Below, piece by piece: positions 49,401-58,300 of a stretch of DNA of 64,000 nucleotides. The notes below the pieces were generated by a model that was not told the origin of the DNA, did not search any database, and saw only the letters and a program-made list of their open reading frames with translations. The translations under genes and the position numbers were made by a program. The stretch comes from Ovis canadensis (lineage: Eukaryota; Chordata; Mammalia; Artiodactyla; Bovidae). The first letter of the stretch is position 1. Every line of letters begins with the position of its first letter. The stretch lies in NCBI RefSeq assembly GCF_042477335.2, contig NC_091255.1:29366501-29430500 (forward strand). Direction: 5' to 3'.

Positions 49401-50289
49401 AGGCTGTGCCGTCGTCGAGGGTGTGTGCAGGTGAGGGGTGCTGGCCAGGCGTGGCGGTCATGGGGTTGCTGGCTCAGAGTGGTCGTGCCATTGGGTTATC
49501 TGGGCAGGGAGGCGGTGACTGCTGTCTCTTCTCCTCTTAGGCCCCGGCTTTGGCCTTTACTTTGCGGAGCTGGCGGCCACCCGGCGTGGAGGTGGCATCT
49601 AGCGGACATGGGCAGCTCTTTCCTAGTGGTGCCAGGAGACGTGGGCTGCGGGCTGCCCTTGGTCTCCAGCCCACCCCCTCAGCTCCGAGGGTCCCCTCTG
49701 TTTCCCCAGGGAGCTTGGAGGCCAAACAGCCTATGTTGGGACCTCAGGGAGAAGGCGATAATGCCGGGTCTGTGCCCACCGGCCCACTGCTGCTAGGGGG
49801 ACCAGGAAGCAATGTCAGCTCCAGGCTGGAGGCTCAGCTGCCCAAAGGGCAGAACAGCCCTGGGGGCTGTGCCTGTCTGGGTCAGGCTTCCCCGGCCCCT
49901 CGGGCAGCAGCGCCACCGAGAGCCGCCCGCGGCCCCACCCCGCGCACGGAGGAGGCCGCCTGGGCGGCCATGGCCCTGACTTTCCTGTTGGTGCTGCTCA
50001 CGCTGGCCACGCTCTGCACTCGGCTGCACCGAAACTTCAGACGCGGGGAGAGCATCTACTGGGAGCCCACGGTGGACAGCCGGGACACCGTGGCTGGTGA
50101 GATGTGGCCCTCCTCACCCCCAGCCCCGCCCCCGGGGCTCTTCCCGGCCCTTGACCGCTCCCCTTCCTGCCCATAGCTGTGCTGAAGCGGAGGCTGCTGA
50201 TGCCCCCTCGCCGGGTCAAGCGCTCCCGCCGGAGACCCCTCCTCCCGCCCACGCCGGACAGCGGCCCGGACGGGGACAGCTCCGAGTGA
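46335..50289 (+). CDS. TP53I13: TP53I13, tumour protein p53-inducible protein 13 (complete, 7 coding exons)
   Basis: Seven exons join to 395 residues plus TGA; the human protein is about 393. Residues 1-22 (MAPPPPPPQ then a Leu/Ala run) look like a signal peptide. Next come a conserved Cys/His/Trp-containing ectodomain ([18 protein letters not shown]), an Arg/Lys-rich patch around residues 130-145, a long Pro/Ser/Gly-rich disordered segment with one N-glycosylation sequon (NVSS, near 264), a single membrane segment near residues 315-333 ([16 protein letters not shown]) and a basic cytoplasmic tail. This suggests a type I membrane protein. The gene is known as a p53-induced growth suppressor (DSCP1); its molecular activity is not established. 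It starts in the CpG island shared with ABHD15 and converges on GIT1. Confidence 0.95.
46586..46657 (+). CDS. TP53I13: TP53I13 coding exon 2 (residues 25-48)
   Basis: 72 bp, phase 0, acceptor CCACAG, donor GTGGGA. It encodes [16 protein letters not shown] and ends WPLPPQ, which is conserved. Confidence 0.93.
46885..46926 (+). CDS. TP53I13: TP53I13 coding exon 3 (residues 49-62, microexon-sized)
   Basis: 42 bp, phase 0, acceptor GTACAG, donor GTGAGT. It encodes [14 protein letters not shown]. Confidence 0.92.
47264..47462 (+). mobile_element. Bov-tA SINE
   Basis: GGGCTTTCCAGGTGGCACTG head with an extra block after CAATGCAGGA, then the Bov-A body. In TP53I13 intron 3. Confidence 0.83.
47543..47752 (+). 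mobile_element. Bov-tA SINE
   Basis: TGGGCTTCCCTGGTGGCTCA head, ending AACTAAACAACA. AGGAGTGTGTG occurs at 47524-47534 and 47753-47763 and may be the target-site duplication. Confidence 0.87.
48175..48505 (+). mobile_element. L2-like old LINE 3' end
   Basis: Resembles L2: AGACCTTGCCTGAGCAC, TTATTTATTCATCACC and a terminal AATCAAAGAATGATTCATAA. Diverged. Confidence 0.5.
48959..49087 (+). CDS. TP53I13: TP53I13 coding exon 4 (residues 63-105)
   Basis: 129 bp, phase 0, acceptor CTGCAG, donor GTAAGT. It encodes the most conserved ectodomain stretch, including [14 protein letters not shown]. The preceding 2-kb intron carries two Bov-tA SINEs and an old L2. Confidence 0.95.
49227..49430 (+). CDS. 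TP53I13: TP53I13 coding exon 5 (residues 106-173)
   Basis: 204 bp, phase 0, acceptor TCGTAG, donor GTGAGG. It encodes [18 protein letters not shown], then an Arg/Lys/Gln-rich patch. Confidence 0.95.
49541..50096 (+). CDS. TP53I13: TP53I13 coding exon 6 (residues 174-358)
   Basis: 556 bp, acceptor TCTTAG, donor GTGAGA. It encodes the Pro/Ser/Gly-rich segment, the membrane span near 315-333 and the start of the basic tail; it ends one base into the next Ala codon. Confidence 0.95.
50177..50289 (+). CDS. TP53I13: TP53I13 coding exon 7 (C-terminal tail)
   Basis: 113 bp, acceptor CCATAG, ending DGDSSE and TGA. It encodes an Arg/Lys-rich cytoplasmic tail. The preceding intron is only 80 bp. Confidence 0.95.
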
Positions 50290-50545
50290 CCTGCACCAGC
50301 CCTGCCGCTGAGGCAGGTCCGGCTCCTCCCCCCACCGGAGGCCGCAACCTCCGCCACGTGGCCCGCGCACAGGGCCGCCCCCTGGCGGCCCGAGGGAGCA
50401 GTCACGCCCAAGCGCGGCAGATGGGCTGATCCTGTGTGTGGTTTGCTGGGAGGAATGGGGTGGGGGAGAGGGAGGCGAGAGAAAGGAGCAGTTTCAAGCC
50501 TCCGTTGCAAAAACTGTTTTTATTAAATTATTTTAGTAGAGGTTG
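50290..50545 (+). other. TP53I13: TP53I13 3' UTR
   Basis: About 250 bp from the stop to just past the ATTAAA at 50522-50527. Confidence 0.65.
50522..50527 (+). terminator. TP53I13: TP53I13 poly(A) signal
   Basis: ATTAAA about 230 bp after the stop, followed by a T-rich then G/T-rich stretch. The overlapping sequence TTTATT at 50519-50524 reads AATAAA on the other strand. Confidence 0.65.
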
Positions 50546-50945
50546 GAGTTGAGCTTGTGCATCGGCCACACAGACAGACTCACTCCCGCCAGGGACACTG
50601 TCCTAGGTCACGTAGGTTGTGTTTGAGGTAGGGAGGGGGTTACAGCATCAAGTCAGGCACCCTCTGCTTGCTGCTTCTTGCCAACCTGGCCTCAGATCCT
50701 GGTTTTAGTAACGTGGTAGACCCTTCCCACCACCATGGGCGAGCAGGTGGCAGGACGCTGGTGGTAGTTACTGAAACATTATTTGCAGGACCCCACTAAC
50801 AGAAGACAAGGGGCTTCCCTCCCCTTCAGTATGGGGGCTGCAGCAGTCACCGTTTTCACTAGCTTCATACTTTTGCCAGGTTGGTCCGTTTCAGGTCTGC
50901 ACCTCCCTGATCCCTCCTCCCACAGTTCCCAAAGCATCAGAAAAG
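50546..50945. other. Short intergenic stretch between the convergent genes TP53I13 and GIT1
   Basis: About 400 bp with no open frame, repeat or regulatory motif that I can recognise. Confidence 0.5.
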
Positions 50946-52106
50946 AGCACATGGTCACTTATTTATTTTTGATACAAATGTACATGACACACGTCTTGAC
51001 AGTCAGCCCACCCACCACCACACAGGTAGAGCCTGGCCCCTGGGACAGAGGTGGGGCAGGGAGAGGAGCTGGTAGGTGCTGCCATCTGCCTCCCCAGGCT
51101 GCAGCCCAGGCTGCAGGGACCCAGACACCGCAGGCGCTGGCCTCTCAGAGGTTACAGGGAGGGGCTCTCAGGTTCGTCGGGGACCCCGGGGAGCCAGCCC
51201 CAGGCTCGGGTGCTCAGTTCTCTGCCCCAGCTGGCACTTTCCCCCTCCATAAGGGAGGGGAAGAGAGATGGAGCGAAGTGGTTTTCCTTTAAGTTCATAG
51301 AGGGTATGAGTCGGGGGAGCAATGAGGGGAGGCAGAGGGCAGGACCCAGCTGGTTCCCTCCCCCAGCCCCTGGCCCCAGGATGGGGGGGGTCAAAGCCAA
51401 ACCCTGGTCCCCTCACCCCTCACGAAACCCCAGATGGGCCAGGCCTCTGGAACGGCACTGCCGCCCCGCACACTCACACACAGGCACACTCAGTTACCAC
51501 AACGTTAAAATTAAGGGGTGGAAAAGAGGAAAAAAAAAAAAGATTAGACTTTTCCAGTGTTTGCTGCTGGGGACCCCGGGGACACAGGTTGGGGCCTGTG
51601 CCCTAGGTGGGGCCGTTTGGCATTGAAGGGGAGAGCAGCAGGGGGCTGGTGGCTACAGGGTGGGGACATCCACAGGTATTATATGTACAAGGGGGGATGC
51701 CCCCCCCGGCTCAGCCCCCAGGAGGGCTGGACTGGCTCATGGGGGTGGGGTGCATCAGGGGAGCTGCCCCACTTGGAGTGTCCCCACCCGACCCTTGGCT
51801 GAGGGTGCCCCCAAGGGCATGGGGTTGGGAGTGCCGCCTTGCAGGCCCCTGCACGCTAGAGGGGTAGGGGGCTATGTACAGGGAGGGGTGCATGGAATGT
51901 GGGGGCAGAAGCTCCTGCCACCTCACCTCCCCATCCTTGGGGGCTCGAGGGGGATGGGCACCAGGGCACCTGGCTGCCGGGAGCAGTGGCAGCGCTAAGG
52001 GCACTTGGGCCAGCGGCTCGGTGGGGGCGGGGATGAGTATCTGGGGTGGCCCAGCTCCCACGGCCAGTGAGGTCCCAGGGTGCGGGTGAGGGTTCGGGGA
52101 CAATGG
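50946..52106 (-). other. GIT1: GIT1 3' UTR
   Basis: GC-rich, about 1.15 kb between the GIT1 TGA (52107-52109) and the AATAAA at 50962-50967. No ruminant SINE lies in it. Confidence 0.65.
50962..50967 (-). terminator. GIT1: GIT1 candidate poly(A) signal
   Basis: TTTATT on the + strand gives AATAAA on the GIT1 strand, about 1.14 kb past the GIT1 stop. That spacing fits a GIT1 3' UTR of around 1.1 kb. Confidence 0.6.
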
Positions 52107-52319
52107 TCACTGCTTCTTCTCGCGGGTGGTGATGGTGACCAGCTGCTTGGCGGCCTTGGCGATGTCATAGGCGCACTGGATCACCTGCTGAGTCAGCAGC
52201 TGGAAGTCCACGGGGGCGCCGGGCTCCGGGGGCGCCGTCTTTCTGCACTCGCTCTGCAGCCGGTAGGCGCTGGCGTTGAGCAGCCGCAGGGAGCTCCGAA
52301 CGGGCTCCAGGGCGGGCCT
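52107..52319 (-). CDS. GIT1: GIT1 exon 20 (residues 692-761)
   Basis: 213 bp including TGA. It encodes RPALEPVRSSLRLLNASA through TTREKKQ, the last helices of the paxillin-binding bundle. Confidence 0.96.
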   Translation of the reverse strand, partial: RPALEPVRSSLRLLNASAYRLQSECRKTAPPEPGAPVDFQLLTQQVIQCAYDIAKAAKQLVTITTREKKQ

Positions 52320-55300
52320 CTGTGGAGGGGTCGGGCCTTGGACGCCAAACCAACCACGAGCCACGATGGGGCCCCGAGGGTCCAGGGGTCCAATCAGGCC
52401 GGCGCCGTCAGACTCCCCACACCCACCCCCTCCAGCTCCCCTCTCTGTCCCCTGTACCTTCGGGAAGAGAGAGGCCATCTCAGTCACAGCCAGATGGATC
52501 TTCTCTGAGCAGGGCACGAAGCTGGGCGGTGGGGGAAGGGCAAGTGAGGGAAGGGTCCCAGGACAGCGGCGCACTGGTCCCTGCCCTGTCCTCTGCAACA
52601 CCCCCGAGGCCCGCGTGAGCCTCCGCCCACCTCCATACCTGTCGTGCTTGAATTCCTGGGCTGCCCGCAGTAGCTCCTGAATGTTCTTGGTGACCTGCTC
52701 CGTCTTCAGGATGACATCCTCCGTGCTGGGAAGCCCGGGGTCGAGGTCGCCATCCAGGTTTTCCAACTCCGGGTGGAAGTCCTCTTCCTTGCCCAGCTCC
52801 AGAAACCTCTTCCCTTCCAGGCTGGGGTTAGAGAGGGAGGAGGATTCCAGCCGTGAGGCCCCTTGCAGACACCCTCCCGGACGCTCAGGGGCCACCATCC
52901 CCTTCCCCCACGGAGCCTCACCTCAGCAGCGGGTCCCCACTTTGCGTGTTCTCATAGTCACTGTCTGCGCCGCTGCCGTGGCGGGAGAGCTTGCTCTGGA
53001 GGGCACAGGGCCGGGGCGGCAGGTCAAGGGTGTGCTCATGGACCCCCGTCACCTCACCAGCACACCTCTCTCTCAGCCTGTCCCTCCCTTGGGCCCTGGG
53101 GATGCTCGTTACCGTGTGGCGGCTTCCTTCCTGGGAGCAGGACAGCAGTGGGGAGGAGGGAGTGAAGGGCACAGCTGAGGCCGACACCCCCTTCCGGATC
53201 TGAAACCCAGGCAGGGCTGGAGTCAGTCTCCTCCTCCCCACCCCCCCGCCCTGTGGCTTCCCTGCAGCGAGGCCAGGACCGTGTGTGTCCAGTCACCCTG
53301 TGCCCAGCGTCCTGCACAGAGCCTGGCATCCGCTGGGGCCCAGAACCTATTTGTGGGAATGGACCCACTTCCCAGGCCCTGCTTACCCGGTAAAGGCCGG
53401 CAGGGACGTGCACTGAATAGATGGCGTCGTCCTCCAGCTCCTGGGGGTGGCACAGGGGGGTCACAGGGGGCCCTGTGCTGGTCCCAACCCTTTCCCCACC
53501 CCAACCCCCTGGGGCCCGCAAGCGGCTCACGGTGCTGTGGAAAGGCTGGAGCCGGGTAGTGAGCTCGTCCCCGGGCGGGCCCCCAAAGGGCTTCAGGGCG
53601 GAGCCTGGTTCATACATAGAAAAGGCCTGGCGGTCCCTGCGGTGGGTGCTCCCGCCAGGCCCCATGGGTGCGTGCTCGGCTCGCTCGCTGGGGAGAGGGG
53701 GTGTGGGCACTGGCCCCGGTGGCTGCCGGATCTGCAGGTTCTCGGCCTGCAGCTTGTGGATCTGAGAGTGAGAAGGGCATCAGAAACTCCGGGCAGCACC
53801 GCCGCCTCCAGGAGCGTGCCCCTTCGCCACCCAGCAGGGCCTGGGAGCCCCGTCCTCACCTCCCTCTGCAGCCTCCGGAGCTCATCGCTCAGGCTGCTGT
53901 TGACCTTCATGAGCTGCTGCACCTTGGCCTCGGAGGCGGCCAGGGCCTTCTTCAACTCCAGGTACTCCTGCAGCGTCACAGCCCCATCCGACAGGTCTGA
54001 GGAGTCCATGCTCTGCAGAGGGAGATGGGCCAGTCAGCCCCCTCATCGCTGCTGGGGGCCCAGAATATGAGGAGTCAGGGCGGGGGGCGGAGTGGCTCTC
54101 GGACCCGAGCTCGGTTGTTCCGCGTGGCACCGGCACTGCGCAGGGGCTCCTGGTCTGTGTCCTCGTCCGAGGCCACGCTGTCGTAGTCGTGCTGGTCGTC
54201 CAGGTCGCTCTGGCCCCGTGCGGACAGCTCGAGGTTGTCTGAGGGCACAGGCTTGTCACTCAGGTCCCAGGCCCGCAGCCTGTGCACCACGCCACCCGGG
54301 AGGGAGCGCACCCTGGAGCAGCGCCCACGCCCTTCCCACCTGTGGGGCTGCCCAGGCTCTTGCCCTGCTGTCTCCTCTTGGCCTCGCTGAGGATGTCGAT
54401 GATCAAGGTGGCAAACTCCCGGGCGTTAAAGCGGGCCAGCTTCTGTCGCCCCTGGGAGGGAGGCAGGGCCGGGCTGGTGTGAGGAGGCCCATGTGGCTGA
54501 CGAGAGGCGTTAGGGACAAAGCAGCCAGGCCATCCAAGGAGCCCAGCACAGGGTGATACAGACGTGGAGGGCCTGGGGGAGCTCTCAGAGGCTGGGACAG
54601 CACCCAGGGGCTGCTCACCGAGGGCTCAAAAGAACAGCCTCCTCCCCATTCCCACATCCTGGAGCCAGAAGCCAGGGCGAGGCCTCGGCCAGGAGTGGGG
54701 AAGAGCAGCAAACAATGGCCTGCTGAGAAGGGAAGGGCAGGGCCCGCAGTGGTGACCCAGCAACGGAAGAGATGGCCCCAGGCCCTGTCCAGCGGCTCAC
54801 CTGATTCCGTGTGGCTGAGTACTCAGGGTTCACGGGCAGGAAGGGCACGGCACTGCGCTCCGTCACCAGGGTGCTGTGGTTCTGGGTCGCCAGCCACACT
54901 GTGGGGGAGGGGCAGGGGTGGACTGTCCACGGGGGCTGGGCCCGCGGGACAGGCCGGGGAGGGCCGGAGCACCGCCTTCCAAGCTCCTTCCCAGGCCCGC
55001 GGGGCCCCCAACACTGGTATTCGGAACACAAGTGGTCTCTGGACACGGAGGCAGGGCTGAGCCAGGGAGGCGAGGCCAGCTGGGGACGGACAACAGAACG
55101 AGGAGACTCCCTCCCGCCTCTGGGCTGGAATCTGCTATAGCCAGGAAGGAGGGATGGAGGGGCGGAGCAGGGCTGGGGAGAGAGCCAAAGAGGGCGGCCG
55201 CTGGGTGGAGAAGAGCCCCGGTTCAGGGGGCTGGGGAGAGGAGCAGGCTGGCTGCCTCCAGCTCGGCAGCTCTGCCCACCCGCTGGGGCCACTGGGCTCC

Positions 55301-58300
55301 CAGCTGGCGGGGCTCACGGGCAGGCCTGCCAAGCAGACCAAGCCAGGCACCTCTTCCTAGTCCTGGCGAAAGAGCCACCCAGGTCCCAGCCCTCTCCAGC
55401 TGGCAGGGCCTCTGTCCCCTCTGCCCAAGACTTCCATGCCCTCCTGGCTCACCAGCATCATTTTCCCTTCGATCCACCTCGTCATACACATCCATGGCTA
55501 GTTCTTCAAAAAGCCGGTTGCTAAGCTGGAGGCAGAGAAGGGGACCCGGGCCCTGTCAGTTCAGCCCCAGTGCCCACCAAGCCAGTGCCCCAGGGCCTTG
55601 TACGATGTGTCCCTTGTGTTGCCCAGCTCTCCCCCGCGCCCGTCTCAACTGGAAACCGGGGTAGGCAGGGGTCTGTCTGACCAGCTCTGAGGTAGGAGAA
55701 AGGGAGACCAGGGCAGACAGTCAGTGCCCCTAAGGGTAGAGATGCAGGAAGTCCCCTGGGAGCCGTCCCCTGGGAGCCGTCGGAGGGCAGAGTCAGAGTC
55801 ACAGACTAACAGTAGGAGGTGGGAGGCAGGAGACTAGAGGGCGGGCAGTAGCAGGAACAGAGGGTCAGGGATGGGGGACCCTGTCTGAGCAGACTCACCG
55901 CCTGCAGCTTCTTCTTGGCAGCTTTGGCCAACTCGGACAGGTCCAGGCTGTGGACGAAGGAGGGAGATGGGCACAGGGAGGAGGGGAGAGGCCAGATGTG
56001 AGAGGCAGCCAGGCCCCTGCCAGTGACCTCCCGAACATGCAGGGACCCCAGGGAGATGACACCCCAGGTGCTGCACATCGAGTGCCTCTCTGCCCCGCCC
56101 CTCCTCCAGGGCCTGCCCCCGAGCAGGCACGTATACCTCTGAGACATGCACTTTTGCCGAGATCTAAGTCCAGAGAAGGCAGCAGAGGAAAGAACAGGAC
56201 AAGGTGGCAATTACCCAGGAGCAAGGCACACACACCTCCCGTGCCACACTCAGACCCAACTCTGTGCACGCCAGACCTGAGGGTACCAAACCCAGCTTGT
56301 CTTCCCCCAGCCCACTCCTCAGCGGCTGGCGTGACCCAGTCGCCCTGCACCAATGTCAGCTCCTAGGAGTGCCCTGCAGCCTCCTGCATTCTCAGGCCCC
56401 GGCCAAGCCTTCCCAGGTGCTGCCACTTCATCCTCCTGCCTGGTCTTTGGCAGCATTTTTCACCCATCTTCCTGCGTCCAGTCCTGCCCCTGCAATCCTC
56501 TATTCAGCCGCAAGCCAGGGCATTTTGGACACATCCGGCTGCGCCATTCTGGCCTTAGAAGCTTTTTCAATAACGGTATGTATGGCACACTTCAACAAAA
56601 AGCTCACTTTAAAAACATGCTAAGGAATTCCCTGGTGATCTAGTGGTTAGCATTTAGCACTTTCACTGCTAGGCCCTAGGCTCAGTCCCTGGCTGGGGAA
56701 TCAAAATCCTATAAGCCAAGTGGCGTGGCAAAAAAAGAACCCGAAACCAAAAAACCTTAATGCTTTGCGTGTACTATCTTATTTAATCTTAACAGCCCAG
56801 AAAGATAACTAAGGCTCAGAGAGGTTAAGGAGCCTGTCTGCACTTACACAGCCAGCCAGTGGCCGAGCAGACTCCACACATCCATGTTAGAGCCTCACTG
56901 CTCCCACGACAGTCCCAACTCACGTTGGGGCTCAGCACCAGCCACTCCCCCCGCCATCTCTTGTCCAGTTCCGCCCCAGGGATCCCCTGCCTCTCCCATG
57001 CTCCAGCCGCGGGTCTGCCTGCAGCTCCTCGCCCAGCATTCTCACGCCTGTGCCTCTGCCTCTCTGGCCACACTCCCCACACAGGACTGCTGTTGACTAG
57101 GGCCCTGGCCACCCTGTCGGGATGGTGATACCCTTAAGGGCCGGGATCACGCCTGAGGTACCTCTGTGTTACATGGCCAACAACAGCTGGCGCCACAAAG
57201 GTGCATCTCATTGAGAACCCGCCTATGTGTGTTTACAACACACGAACACACACAAGCAGGCAAACACACCAGGCAGAATCAGACCAGAGAAACGGGCAGA
57301 GTCTTCGGGGGTCTCAGAACAGAGGAGATCTGGGGCTTGAGAGACCTGAGGGGTCCAGGCCTAATCACGGCCATCTGCCCACGTGGGCTTCGGAGCGGGA
57401 GGGAGCCTCTCCAGACCCAGGCCAACAGGCACAGCTCGGCCACCAAGGGCAGCCACCAGGTGGCGCCAGCGCCCATCCTGTGTGCATCCCCCACAGTCTG
57501 GGCTCCTGGGGCCTCTCACACAAGGGGTGGAAAACACCTCTCCTGGCCTTGTGCCCCCAGCCCATGCCCAATTTCTGAACACACCACAGAAGCCTGGCAG
57601 AAGCCCAAAGTTAGTCAGATTCCCAGGGTCCACCACATTTTCACTGAAGGGCAAAAATCTGTCTAAAGATTTTACAGTTGGGGTCAGTGCCCCTAACAGA
57701 ACCCAGAGTTCCTGGTCTGGGGATTGGGGGGCTGTTTCTTGCACTCAAGCCCTATGTGCTTGACAGCCATGGGGGTCAGGCTGTGCTGGCCACAGGCTGA
57801 GTGGACATTTCCTACCTGCCTTGCCCAGCATTAGGGAGTGAAGACCAGACTGGGATAGGCTTGTGCTTCCAACTCCTGAAGGTGGGGTGGGGGCAGGGGT
57901 CCCAGGTCCCTAAAGCCTGAAGAGTTGGGGGTGGGGGTTCTGGGGGTTGGGCATCCTCATGGCACCCAGCAGCCTCTGGGAAGGGGCATCAGGTGGGCAC
58001 TCACCTGTCTGCCATCTGTGGGATGATGTAATGCCCATTCTTGTGATCTGAATAAAAATAAAAATGCCAAGTCACTGGTGCTGGGTGGCCTCATCAGCCA
58101 GAAGCCCACCCCATTGCCATGAACAGGACTCGGCAACCGGAAGGGACAGGGGAAGGGAGGAGGGCAGGCCACCCCTAAGGGCCCTGGGAACTGGCTGCAA
58201 GTTATGCCCACCCCCACTCCCTACCCCAACGTGCTGCAGCCAGAGCCTGCAGCGATTTCACAGGAGCCAGTTGCCTAGCAACACTGTTCCCCAGCGGGCT

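Noticed and set aside
54801-55453. An extra small GIT1 exon between exons 9 and 10, as in the longer isoform
   Set aside because: I could not find a nine-residue phase-compatible segment with convincing splice sites that I recognise.
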